DNA of 35,508 nucleotides from an uncultured beta proteobacterium. Lineage in GTDB: Bacteria > Pseudomonadota > Gammaproteobacteria > Burkholderiales > Burkholderiaceae_C. Made by a program: the position numbers and the translations under genes. This document shows, one piece after another, positions 1 through 7,618 of the stretch. The first letter of the stretch is position 1; every line of letters begins with the position of its first letter. Under the pieces are notes generated by a model that saw only the letters and a list, made by a program, of their open reading frames with translations, was not told where the DNA came from and did not search any database. The stretch spans positions 1 through 35,508 of the forward strand of contig CAIVHU010000046.1 of the NCBI GenBank assembly GCA_903905735.1. Direction: 5' to 3'.

Positions 1-1296
1 CTCGCCGCTGCAGTCCTGCATCGGCTTCTTCACGTAATCGCCGGATTGCTCGACGAACAGCCCATAGACCCAAGCCACGATCTGGTCCTTGGGCTGCTGC
101 TTGAAGTGGGGCTGCCGGTTCACCGTCCAACTGAGCAGCCAAGAAGAATCTTTTGCGGTCACGATGCCGCCAGTCACCACCTTGCCGCTGAACGGATAAC
201 GCTTGGCGATCTTCTGGATGTACTTCGGAATGCGCTCATCGAGGGTGGTGACGGTGGCCGACTCCCATTTGGTCTCGGGGATGTGCGCGCCGAACACGTC
301 TGGGTGCCCGAACGACGGATCTTTCGCGGCGATGCGCCGCCACAGGTCCCAAGCCGGCGCAGGCCCTTCGTTGAGTTTCGCCGGTGTGTGGTGGTCACCG
401 TCGTCGGAGTTTTCGGTCAGCGAGCCGATGGTCATGAACACCAGGTCGTCGGGACCAAGATCGACGCCACCGTCAACACCGTCCCTGCGCCACTGGATGC
501 GGGTGGCCTGTTTGCGTCCGGGTGCGATGTTGAAATCCACATCGGTGACCTCGGTTCCGTAATGGAACACCACACCATGGTCCAGCAGCCACTTGACCAG
601 CGGCAGCACCAGTGACTCGTACTGGTTGTACCTGGTGAACTTCAGCGTGGAGAAGTCCGGCATGCCTTTGATTTGGTGGATGAAGCGATGCAGGTACAGC
701 TTCATCTCCAGTGCCGAATGCCATTCCTCAAAGGCAAACATCGTGCGCCAGTACAGCCAGAAATGGCTGCTCAGGAATTCACCCCCGAATACCTCGTTGA
801 TGCGCTTGTTCTCCATCTCTTCGCGGGTGGCCAGGAAGAGCTTGACGATCTCCTTTTGCGCCTGCTCGCTGAGCGTGAACAGGCCATCGGTATGCGCGTC
901 CTGACCGCGATTCATGGTGGCGCGCTGTAAAGAGAAGTTCGGATCGTCCTTGTCTAGCCAATAGAACTCGTCAAGCACGCTGGCACCCGGGATCTCCAGC
1001 GACGGGATCGAGCGGTACAAATCCCACAGGCATTCAAAGTGCTCTTCCATCTCGCGGCCACCGCGCATCACGAAGCCTTTTTGCGGGTCCTTGATGCCGT
1101 CCAGCGCACCGCCGGGCAGCTGTTGCTGCTCCAGGATGGTGATCTGCTTGCCCGGCATCTGCGCGTCCCGGATCAGAAAGGCCGCGCCGGCCAGTGCAGC
1201 CAGGCCAGAGCCGACAAACCAGGCCGTCTTGTTCTCCACGTCCTTGGGTTTGCGCGGGCGCGCGAAGGCTTCGAAGTTGCCATTGCTGTAAAACAT
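1..1296 (-). CDS. ohyA: Oleate hydratase (MCRA family), C-terminus cut off by the window edge
   Basis: FAD-dependent hydratase adding water to the double bond of oleic and related unsaturated fatty acids to give 10-hydroxy acids. The frame is open from an ATG at 1296 to the window edge (432 codons), so the stop is not visible; family members are usually over 500 residues. Seen: a Rossmann FAD motif GSGLAALAGAAFLIRD at residues 29-44, the following ITILEQ strand, GGALDG at 62-67, and the family signature RGGREM at 78-83, whose Glu82 matches the catalytic glutamate position reported for staphylococcal OhyA. An AAGGA ribosome site lies 7 nt before the ATG. No signal peptide; a cytosolic or membrane-peripheral enzyme is expected. 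The nearest gene, a bicupin, is on the same strand 274 bp upstream. Family assignment is very secure; the preferred substrate is not visible. Confidence 0.93.
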   Translation of the reverse strand, partial: MFYSNGNFEAFARPRKPKDVENKTAWFVGSGLAALAGAAFLIRDAQMPGKQITILEQQQLPGGALDGIKDPQKGFVMRGGREMEEHFECLWDLYRSIPSLEIPGASVLDEFYWLDKDDPNFSLQRATMNRGQDAHTDGLFTLSEQAQKEIVKLFLATREEMENKRINEVFGGEFLSSHFWLYWRTMFAFEEWHSALEMKLYLHRFIHQIKGMPDFSTLKFTRYNQYESLVLPLVKWLLDHGVVFHYGTEVTDVDFNIAPGRKQATRIQWRRDGVDGGVDLGPDDLVFMTIGSLTENSDDGDHHTPAKLNEGPAPAWDLWRRIAAKDPSFGHPDVFGAHIPETKWESATVTTLDERIPKYIQKIAKRYPFSGKVVTGGIVTAKDSSWLLSWTVNRQPHFKQQPKDQIVAWVYGLFVEQSGDYVKKPMQDCSGE

Positions 1297-1521
1297 GCAG
1301 GTGTCCTTGTGTCAGGTTGTCGCTACCCCTAGGCGGCATTGGGGCTGGCGGCGCGAGTTGCCTCAGTGGGGGACGCAGGCAAAGTCAGGTGGCAAGCCGG
1401 CCGGGATCGGTGAATAGAAAGAAAGAGAGGCTTCATGGGGCATCCAGATGTGCCACGGTAGCCGCCCTGGCTCTGGCAGTCGGTGCGGTAAGCAACTCAA
1501 GGCCCTGCTCGGCGCTGCCCT

Positions 1522-1546
1522 GGCTTCAACAATACGGATTGAAGCC
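1522..1546. terminator. Hairpin between bicupin and ohyA genes
   Basis: Perfect 8-bp inverted repeat GGCTTCAA / TTGAAGCC with a 9-nt loop, 25 nt beyond the stop codon of the bicupin gene. There is no U-run on the minus-strand side, so it could be a weak or Rho-assisted 3' end or an mRNA-stabilising stem rather than a classical terminator. The rest of 1297-1570 shows no further convincing element. Confidence 0.4.
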
Positions 1547-1570
1547 TCTTCAATCGCTCCGTTCTGAGCG

Positions 1571-2248
1571 TTAGATGCTGCCGTCGAGCAGGTGCCCTGT
1601 TTTCACAAGAATCAGGCAACCCTCGACGCTGAACGGTTTGTGTTCACTGAGGTGTGGGCTGCGAATCCAGCTGCCATGGGGGTAGTTTCCGTGCTCGTCA
1701 GAGAAAACACCGTCCACCACAAAAATCTCTTCGCCACCGTAGTGACGATGCGGGTTGAAATACGTGCCTGGTGCCCAGCGCACCATGGCTGTATGGCTTG
1801 TCCCGAATTCGGACAAGGGCAACACCGTCAAGCCAGCCACAAGACCTTGAAACCATGGTTGATGGATGGTGTCCACAACAACCCGCACCTGGTCTTGCGG
1901 GTCAAGATGTCTGAGTTTGACAAACAAGGTGCACCCCTCTTTGGAAAACGGCGCGTGACTGGATCCGGGCGGGTTCTTGATGTAGGTGCCAGGTCCATAG
2001 TCGCCGAACTCATCACTCAGCGTGCCGTCCAAAACAAAGATTTCTTCCCCCCGGTCATGCTGATGTGAAGGAAAGGCCGCACCTGGTTCATAACGCACGA
2101 TGGATGTCGCGCGCGCCACTTCACCACCATCGCGTTCAAGCATTCGACGCTGCACCAGGGGTGAAGGAGATGGCTGCCAATGCAAGGCATAGCTATCGAT
2201 CACACAGCGCCGGGAATGATCAGCGTTGAGTTGTGTTTCATTGAGCAA
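1571..2248 (-). CDS. Bicupin protein (ChrR-like cupin domain, duplicated)
   Basis: A 225-residue protein made of two tandem cupin modules. Module 1 (about residues 45-115) has H62-x-H64 followed by GEEIFVLDG and H98. Module 2 (about 145-215) has H167-x-H169 followed by GEEIFVVDG and H203. These are the usual metal-ligand positions of cupins, and the modules resemble the cupin part of ChrR-type anti-sigma factors, but no N-terminal zinc anti-sigma domain is present. The start chosen is a TTG at 2248, because AAGGA lies exactly 7 nt upstream; no suitable ATG is near. No signal peptide. It lies between ohyA (same strand) and the divergent TetR gene. Function unknown; a metal-dependent dioxygenase or small-molecule sensor role is possible but unsupported. 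Confidence 0.8.
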   Translation of the reverse strand: MLNETQLNADHSRRCVIDSYALHWQPSPSPLVQRRMLERDGGEVARATSIVRYEPGAAFPSHQHDRGEEIFVLDGTLSDEFGDYGPGTYIKNPPGSSHAPFSKEGCTLFVKLRHLDPQDQVRVVVDTIHQPWFQGLVAGLTVLPLSEFGTSHTAMVRWAPGTYFNPHRHYGGEEIFVVDGVFSDEHGNYPHGSWIRSPHLSEHKPFSVEGCLILVKTGHLLDGSI

Positions 2249-2408
2249 GGTGATGTCCTTATGAATTTACCTGACGAGATGGAATCTGGGCAGGAGATTT
2301 TGTCGGCATCCACATTTGAATGCGCTCTGCAAGGTCAATCCATGACGGGTCGACATGAGCGCGGTGGCGCATGAATCTTCCTGTGTGAGCATCCTGAACT
2401 GGCAGTCT

Positions 2409-2450
2409 TTGAGTTATAGACGACCGGTCTATTTGTGATACACTGACCCG
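2409..2450 (+). promoter_or_regulatory. Putative promoter of the tetR gene, possibly leaderless
   Basis: TAGACG (2417-2422) and TACACT (2439-2444) are separated by 16 bp and match sigma-70 boxes at 4 of 6 positions each. Transcription would start about 7 nt after the -10 box, which is the A of the start codon at 2451, and no Shine-Dalgarno sequence precedes that ATG. The proposed -35 box lies inside the palindromic operator, which would fit autorepression. Inference from sequence only. Confidence 0.45.
2417..2431. promoter_or_regulatory. TetR-type operator, copy 1
   Basis: The 15-bp palindrome TAGACGACCGGTCTA (arms TAGAC/GTCTA, extendable by one A:T pair each side) is 19 bp before the regulator's start codon. 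It recurs with one base change at 3110-3124. Size, symmetry and position fit a TetR/NemR-class repressor site for autoregulation. Confidence 0.75.
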
Positions 2451-3071
2451 ATGTCGACCGAATTCACATCAGCCAGAGACCACATCCTCGATTGCGGGGA
2501 GCGCTTGATCGCGAACAAGGGTTTCGTGGGCGTTGGTCTGGCTGAAATCCTGACAGTGGCCGGTGTGCCCAAGGGGTCGTTCTACCATTACTTCAGCTCC
2601 AAAGAGCGCTTCGGTGAGGTCTTGCTGACCCGCTACGTTGACGGCTATCTGGACCGGCTGGATGGTCTGTTGAACCCGGATGGGCGCACCGCACGAGAAC
2701 GATTGATGACTTACTGGTCCTACTGGAACATGAGCCAATGCGATTCTGCCAAGGGCGCTTGCAATACCTCGGAGACGAATTCCAAATGCCTGATCGTCAA
2801 ACTCAGCGCCGAAGTGGCTGATATTTCAGAAGCCATGCGCCTTACCTTGCGTGATGGCACAGACCGTGTGGTCCGCCGCATCGCCTTGTGCCTGCAAGAT
2901 GCCATAGCAGACGGTTCCGTGTCGTCTTCATTGAATACAGAGGCCATGGCATTGACCTTGTATGAACTCTGGCTTGGGGCCAGCCTGCTGGCCAAACTGC
3001 GCCGCGATGCCTCCCCGTTTGAGCATGCCTTGCTAAGCACCGAGCAATTGCTGGGCTTGCCCGCCAGTTAA
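2451..3071 (+). CDS. TetR/AcrR-family repressor (NemR/AcuR-like)
   Basis: A 206-residue regulator. The N-terminal helix-turn-helix is at about residues 28-52 (GLAEILTVAGVPKGSFYHYF, with the family's typical FYHYF end); the rest is the all-helical ligand-binding and dimer domain. Cysteines C97, C104 and C113 sit in the segment where the E. coli electrophile sensor NemR has its redox-active cysteine, so thiol-based sensing of quinones or enals is plausible but not shown. Downstream on the same strand are a CurA-like reductase and an Old Yellow Enzyme, the same partnership as nemR-nemA. A palindromic operator overlaps its proposed promoter and a second copy lies right after its stop, ahead of the reductase genes. 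No Shine-Dalgarno is visible before the ATG. Family is secure; the ligand is inferred. Confidence 0.9.
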   Translation: MSTEFTSARDHILDCGERLIANKGFVGVGLAEILTVAGVPKGSFYHYFSSKERFGEVLLTRYVDGYLDRLDGLLNPDGRTARERLMTYWSYWNMSQCDSAKGACNTSETNSKCLIVKLSAEVADISEAMRLTLRDGTDRVVRRIALCLQDAIADGSVSSSLNTEAMALTLYELWLGASLLAKLRRDASPFEHALLSTEQLLGLPAS

Positions 3072-3109
3072 TCACGGTATCACGTATCCCCTTTTTTTCA
3101 CTCAAATGT

Positions 3110-3124
3110 TAGACGACCAGTCTA
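3110..3124. promoter_or_regulatory. TetR-type operator, copy 2
   Basis: TAGACGACCAGTCTA matches copy 1 (2417-2431) at 14 of 15 positions. It lies 39 bp after the regulator's stop and 78 bp before the CurA-like reductase start, so the reductase genes probably have their own repressible promoter here. A clear -10/-35 pair was not identified. Confidence 0.72.
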
Positions 3125-3202
3125 CTTCAAACTTCCAATTACCTTTTCGCGTCCCAGCCCATTCAATTCTTTTAACCGCCTTTCAAACACAACCCACTAA
3201 CC

Positions 3203-4237
3203 ATGACCCAAACCAACACCATCAATCGCCAGATCCAACTGGCCTCACGCCCCGTGGGCGCACCCACGGCTGCCAACTTTCATATCGCTACCGCAAGTGT
3301 GCCCGGCGCTGGCCCGGGCCAGGTGCTATTGCGCACTGTCTTTCTGTCGCTGGACCCGTACATGCGTGGCCGCATGAGTGACGCGGCCAGTTATGCAGCA
3401 CCCGTTGCCATCGGAGCGACCATGGTGGGCGCCACCGTTTGCCGCGTGGAGACCAGCCATCACGTCGGCTACGCGGTGGGTGACTGGGTGTTGGCCAATA
3501 CCGGCTGGCAAGACTATGCTGTCTCCGATGGCATCGGTCTGACCAAGCTCAACACCAAGCTCGCACCACCTTCCTATGCGCTGGGTCTGCTCGGCATGCC
3601 TGGTTTTACCGCTTACATGGGTTTGCTCGACATTGGCGCCCCCAAAGCCGGTGAAACCGTGGTGGTGGCTGCGGCCACCGGCGCGGTGGGATCGGTGGTG
3701 GGGCAAATTGCCAAACTCAAAGGTTGCCGCGTGGTCGGCATTGCCGGGGGTGCCCAAAAGTGCAAGTCTGCCGTCGAAGACCTGGGCTTTGACGCCTGCA
3801 TTGACCACCACAGCCCGGATCTGCCAGCCCTTCTGGCCGCTGCCTGCCCCAATGGCATTGACGTGTATTTTGAAAATGTGGGTGGTAAGGTATTTGATGC
3901 GGTGCTGCCTTTGCTCAACAGCGCAGCGCGTGTGCCTGTGTGCGGCCTGATTGCCAATTACAACGCCACCACGCTGCCGGATGGCCCGGACCGCAGTCCT
4001 TTGCTAATGCGCACCCTGTTGACCAAGCGCATCCGGATGCAAGGCTTCATCATTTTTGACGACTACGGCCATCGCTACCCGGAATTTGCCAAAGACATGG
4101 GCCAGTGGCTCCAGCAGGGCAAGATCACTTTCCGCGAAGACATCGTCAACGGCCTGGAAAACGCCTCGCAAGCCTTCATCGGGCTGCTGGAAGGCAAGAA
4201 CTTCGGCAAGCTGATCGTGCGCGTGGCTGCCGACTGA
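3203..4237 (+). CDS. NADPH-dependent enone/alkenal reductase of the zinc-free MDR family (CurA/YncB-like)
   Basis: Reduces the C=C bond of alpha,beta-unsaturated ketones and aldehydes with NADPH, as in CurA and leukotriene B4 12-hydroxydehydrogenase/prostaglandin reductase relatives. Seen in 344 residues: family signature LDPYMRGRM at 50-58, GMPGFTAYMGLLDIG at 131-145, and the nucleotide-binding AATGAVGSVVGQIAKLKGC at 157-175. No catalytic zinc ligands are apparent, as expected for the subfamily. The length is normal. The gene follows the TetR gene and its second operator and precedes the Old Yellow Enzyme gene by 64 bp on the same strand, so the two reductases are probably co-transcribed and induced by electrophiles. 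The exact substrate cannot be read from sequence. Confidence 0.9.
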   Translation: MTQTNTINRQIQLASRPVGAPTAANFHIATASVPGAGPGQVLLRTVFLSLDPYMRGRMSDAASYAAPVAIGATMVGATVCRVETSHHVGYAVGDWVLANTGWQDYAVSDGIGLTKLNTKLAPPSYALGLLGMPGFTAYMGLLDIGAPKAGETVVVAAATGAVGSVVGQIAKLKGCRVVGIAGGAQKCKSAVEDLGFDACIDHHSPDLPALLAAACPNGIDVYFENVGGKVFDAVLPLLNSAARVPVCGLIANYNATTLPDGPDRSPLLMRTLLTKRIRMQGFIIFDDYGHRYPEFAKDMGQWLQQGKITFREDIVNGLENASQAFIGLLEGKNFGKLIVRVAAD

Positions 4238-4301
4238 TCTCCTGAACCCAGCCTCTGACATTTACCCCCAACCAATCCATCAACACCCACAAGGAAACAC
4301 C

Positions 4302-5366
4302 ATGTTATTCACCCCTTTAAAAGCCGGCGCACTCACTCTATCCAACCGCATGCTGATGGCGCCGCTGACGCGCGCACGCGCTGATCTGGCGCACATGCCC
4401 AACGATTTGATGGCCGAATACTATGCACAACGTGCCAGTGCAGGCCTCATCGTGACGGAATGCACCATGATCGCGCCCGATACCTCGGCTTTTGTCACCG
4501 AGCCTGGCATTTACTCGCCCGAGCAAGTGACAGCCTGGAAAAAGGTCACTGACGCGGTGCATGCCAAAGGCGGGAAAATCGTCATGCAAATCTGGCACGC
4601 CGGGCGCGCCGCACACCCCTTGCTGAACCATGGTGCAGTCAATGTCGCACCCAGCGCCATCGCCATCAGCGGCGACATTCAAACGCCCAGTGGCAAAGTG
4701 CCTCACGCCGTGCCACATGCCTTGACCACAGCAGAAATCAGCACCCTGGTGCAAGCATTTGCCAGCGCCGCGAAGCATGCGATCGCAGCGGGTTTTGATG
4801 GGGTGGAGGTGCATGGTGCCAACGGCTACCTGATTGACCAGTTTCTGCGCGACGGCTCCAACCAGCGCACCGACATGTACGGTGGCACGATGGAAAACCG
4901 GGCGCGCTTTCTGTTTGAGGTTCTGACGGCCGTGTGTGCTGCCATTGGCTCAGAGCGGGTCGGGCTGCGCTTGTCGCCCCTGAACAGTTTCAACAGCATG
5001 ATCGACAGCGACCCTCTCGGACTGATCGCCTTTTTGGCCGAACGCCTGAATGACTTCAAGCTGGCCTATGTGCATTTGATGCGCGCAGACTTTTTCCAGC
5101 AGCAAACGGGCGATGTCATGCCTGTTGCACGGGCCAATTACAAGGGTGTGCTGATCGGTAACATGGGTTACAGCAGCGATGAAGCGGCCGCCGCGATTCT
5201 GGACAAGAAGCTCGATGCCGTCGCCTTTGGTACCGGCTTTTTGGCAAACCCGGATTTACCTGCACGGGTCAGGGCCGGCGCCGTTTTGAACCAGCCTGAT
5301 CAAGCCACTTTTTACACCCCGGGTGCCAAGGGCTACACCGATTACCCCAGCATGCAGGCTGTATGA
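4302..5366 (+). CDS. Old Yellow Enzyme-type alkene reductase (NemA-like)
   Basis: FMN-dependent ene-reductase for activated alkenes, maleimides or nitro compounds. Seen in 354 residues of TIM-barrel type: N-terminal APLTRARA at 20-27, QIWHAGRAAHP at 97-107, the active-site stretch VEVHGANGYLIDQF at 168-181 with the substrate-binding pair H171/N174 and proton donor Y176, then MYGGTMENRARF from 192. Length is normal. An AAGGA ribosome site lies 6 nt before the ATG. It is the last gene of the probable TetR-controlled unit, matching the nemR-nemA arrangement of enterobacteria, except that a CurA-like reductase stands between. In vivo substrate unknown. Confidence 0.92.
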   Translation: MLFTPLKAGALTLSNRMLMAPLTRARADLAHMPNDLMAEYYAQRASAGLIVTECTMIAPDTSAFVTEPGIYSPEQVTAWKKVTDAVHAKGGKIVMQIWHAGRAAHPLLNHGAVNVAPSAIAISGDIQTPSGKVPHAVPHALTTAEISTLVQAFASAAKHAIAAGFDGVEVHGANGYLIDQFLRDGSNQRTDMYGGTMENRARFLFEVLTAVCAAIGSERVGLRLSPLNSFNSMIDSDPLGLIAFLAERLNDFKLAYVHLMRADFFQQQTGDVMPVARANYKGVLIGNMGYSSDEAAAAILDKKLDAVAFGTGFLANPDLPARVRAGAVLNQPDQATFYTPGAKGYTDYPSMQAV

Positions 5367-5722
5367 TTCTGAGCCACTAGCCAAGACGGCAACTCCTGAG
5401 GCAGTACCGGATTCTGCCTGAGGAAGTTTGCCTCACCCACCAGTGCCAATAGGTGGCAATACACCCTGTCTGCCATCTAAAACCGGATGGCAAAGCGCTT
5501 AAAACAACATCGAGAAAATCAGCGTAAACTGTTGATTCTTATGGCATCCCGTTCGCCCACGATGATCAAAATCAGGGATGTATCCAGGCTCGGGACGAGG
5601 AGGCGAAGGTTCGGGTCCTCTCATGCCAACCAGATCAATCAACGGATCAGTGGAAGTTTGCGACTCACCCAGTTCATTTTGTGGACTTAAGAGGGCAAGC
5701 GCTGCTTTTCACCTCGTCACAC
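5367..5722. other. 356-bp gene-free stretch with several inverted repeats
   Basis: No open frame here has convincing coding character. It holds alternative stems after the alkene reductase gene (TGAGGCA 5397-5403 with TGCCTCA 5429-5435; AGGCAG 5399-5404 with CTGCCT 5414-5419) and a 7-bp stem TGCCATC/GATGGCA at 5471-5492. It also has an imperfect direct repeat GGAAGTTTGC..CTCACCCA (5422-5439 and 5652-5671). None of the stems has a U-run. The promoter of the DUF3047 gene must lie near the right end but is not clear. Confidence 0.5.
5471..5492. terminator. Stem-loop downstream of the alkene reductase gene
   Basis: Perfect 7-bp inverted repeat TGCCATC / GATGGCA with an 8-nt loop, 104 nt after the stop. 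No U-tract follows. A possible 3'-end structure only. Confidence 0.3.
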
Positions 5723-6469
5723 ATGAACCAGTTCAATCGGCAAAACGCTTTACTTTTGATAGCTATCAGCGCTTTATGCACCTTGGCTACAGCCGTTTTT
5801 AGCCAACAGACGGCGCAGCTGGCACCGTTTGAAGGCAGTTCGCCTAGCAGCCTGAACCCGGCCTGGCACCTCAGTGGCCTGCCGAACAACAAGTTTCCCC
5901 TGACCCGATTTGAGGTGACGATGGTCCAGGGCGAGGCCGTGCTGCAACTTCTCACCAACCAGTCGTACGGTGTGCTGACCCATGCCTGGCAGGGACCTGC
6001 CCCGGCCGAATTGGCCTGGCGCTGGCAACTGGCCCAGGCGTTGCCGCAGGCTGACATCACCACCAAAGCGGGTGACGATGCCGCGCTCAAGGTCTGCGTG
6101 ATGTTCGACCAGCCTTTGACCGACATCCCCTTCTTCCAGCGCGCAGCGCTGTCGCTGGCACGCTCTGCTACCGGGCAGAACCTGCCCAGCGCCACGCTGT
6201 GTTACCTGTGGGACAGCCGCTACCCGGCAGGCAAGCAGGGCGCCAACCCCTACAGCGCACGGGTGCGCTACATCGTGCTCAACGGCATTGAGACGCCAGT
6301 GGGCCAATGGGTCAACCAGCGCAGAAAAGTGGCGGACGACTTTGCCAGCCTGTTTGGTACAGAGAGCCCGGTGATGCCGCCGGTGACCGCCATTGCGGTA
6401 GGTGCCGACAGCGACAACACGCGGGGCGCCAGCCTAGCGTATCTGACCCGGCTGCAATGGATGAATTGA
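5723..6469 (+). CDS. DUF3047 family exported protein
   Basis: A 248-residue protein with a predicted Sec signal peptide (hydrophobic core about residues 9-26, then FSQQTAQ). Family features of DUF3047 are visible: the CYLWDSRYPAG segment, VRYIVLNGIETPVGQWVNQRRKV, then DDFASLFGTE and a late DSDNTRGASLAYLTRLQW. Members are periplasmic or exported and have no known activity. The ATG at 5723 is preferred over an in-frame upstream codon at 5681 because it begins a proper signal peptide. Oddity: codons 13-27 coincide with a copy of the window's dispersed repeat. The gene ends 18 bp before the FAD oxidoreductase gene on the same strand, so the two are probably an operon. Confidence 0.85.
   Translation: MNQFNRQNALLLIAISALCTLATAVFSQQTAQLAPFEGSSPSSLNPAWHLSGLPNNKFPLTRFEVTMVQGEAVLQLLTNQSYGVLTHAWQGPAPAELAWRWQLAQALPQADITTKAGDDAALKVCVMFDQPLTDIPFFQRAALSLARSATGQNLPSATLCYLWDSRYPAGKQGANPYSARVRYIVLNGIETPVGQWVNQRRKVADDFASLFGTESPVMPPVTAIAVGADSDNTRGASLAYLTRLQWMN
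5759..5803 (+). repeat. Dispersed ~43-bp repeat, copy A, inside the DUF3047 signal peptide
   Basis: Begins ATAGCTATCAGCGCTTTAT, followed after 6 nt by GGCTACAGCCGTTTTT. It aligns along its length with copies at 16853, 17508, 20056 and 32511. It encodes residues 13-27 (IAISALCTLATAVFS) of the DUF3047 protein without breaking the frame. Confidence 0.7.
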
Positions 6470-6487
6470 TGTGAATAAGGTTTGCCA

Positions 6488-7600
6488 ATGAAACATCTGG
6501 TGATGCTGGGCGCGGGCCATGCCCATGTGCACATGCTGTCCACCCTGGCCGCCCAAGCGCTGGCGGGCGTGCAAATCACGCTGGTGGCACCCTACCCGCG
6601 CCAGCTTTACTCGGGCATGGTGCCGGGTTTTGTGGCGGGCAACTACACGCTGGACCAATGCGTCATCAACGTTGCACCGTTTCTGGTCAACAGTGGTGTG
6701 CAGTGGCTGCAACGCAGCGCCGTGGGGCTGGATGCCGACACGCGCACACTCACCCTGGATGACGGCAGCACGCTGCACTTTGATGTGTTGTCAGTCAACA
6801 CGGGTGCCGTGCAAAACCGCCAAAAGATCGAAGGCATGATGCCAGGGGCCAAAGAATACGCGCTGTTTGTCCGCCCTATCGAGACTTTTGGCGCGTTGTG
6901 GCCGCACGTGGTGGATCTGGCGCAAAGCCGCTCCTTGCGGGTGGCGGTGATTGGCGGCGGCGCAGCCGGAGTGGAACTGTCATGCGCCGTGGCGCACCGC
7001 CTGAAAACCTCGTCGGTCACGCTGGTGGCGGGCGACGCGCCCGTGGTTGCCAATTACCCGCAGGGCGTTCAGGCGCGCATTGTCCGGGCCCTGCGCCAGC
7101 GCCGCATCCCGGTGATCCAGGAGCGGGCCATTGGCATCAGCGCATCCGAGGTATCGCTGGGCAACGGCGGCCAACTCGCCTGTGACGTGCCGATCATGGC
7201 CATCGGCGCACAGGCCCCAGCGTGGCTGCAGGGCAGTCGTCTGGCGCTGGATGCAGAGGGTTTTTTGGCGGTGGACGAATTTCAGCGCAGCACCAGCCAC
7301 CCTACTGTGTTTGGTGCGGGGGATGTCACCAGCCGGGTGGATCGCCCTGCGGCGCGCAGTGGTGTTTATGCGGTGCGTGCTGGCGTGCCGCTGGCGGCCA
7401 ACTTGCGTGCTGTGCTCGCAGGCGTGGAGCCACGCCCATATCAGCCGCAAGCCAAAACGCTCAACCTGCTGGCCTGCGGCGAGCAATACGCCATCGCCAG
7501 TTGGGGAAACTGGTCCGCCGAAGGCCGCTGGGTCTGGTGGCTCAAGGATCGCATTGACCGCGGGTTCATTGAAAAATACAGCGGCCCCGCGCAGGCTTAA
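6488..7600 (+). CDS. SelD-associated FAD/NAD(P) oxidoreductase
   Basis: A 370-residue pyridine-nucleotide-disulfide-type flavoprotein of the class found fused to, or encoded beside, selenide, water dikinase (the N-terminal-to-SelD family). Two dinucleotide-binding motifs are visible: GAGHAHVHML at residues 8-17 for FAD, and VAVIGGGAAGVELS near the middle for NAD(P); a late VFGAGDV motif closes the FAD site. No redox CxxC pair is seen, as in NDH-2-like relatives. The ATG at 6488 is preferred to a TTG two codons upstream because AAGG lies 7 nt before it. It follows DUF3047 by 18 bp and is convergent with selD (18 bp between stops). Context suggests a role in selenium supply or redox, but its reaction is unproven. 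Confidence 0.85.
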   Translation: MKHLVMLGAGHAHVHMLSTLAAQALAGVQITLVAPYPRQLYSGMVPGFVAGNYTLDQCVINVAPFLVNSGVQWLQRSAVGLDADTRTLTLDDGSTLHFDVLSVNTGAVQNRQKIEGMMPGAKEYALFVRPIETFGALWPHVVDLAQSRSLRVAVIGGGAAGVELSCAVAHRLKTSSVTLVAGDAPVVANYPQGVQARIVRALRQRRIPVIQERAIGISASEVSLGNGGQLACDVPIMAIGAQAPAWLQGSRLALDAEGFLAVDEFQRSTSHPTVFGAGDVTSRVDRPAARSGVYAVRAGVPLAANLRAVLAGVEPRPYQPQAKTLNLLACGEQYAIASWGNWSAEGRWVWWLKDRIDRGFIEKYSGPAQA

Positions 7601-7618
7601 AAAGCCGGGGTAGGCTCC

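Noticed and set aside
2180-2374. Small plus-strand frame between the bicupin and TetR genes
   Set aside because: Overlaps the bicupin start antisense, has no ribosome site and no recognisable product.
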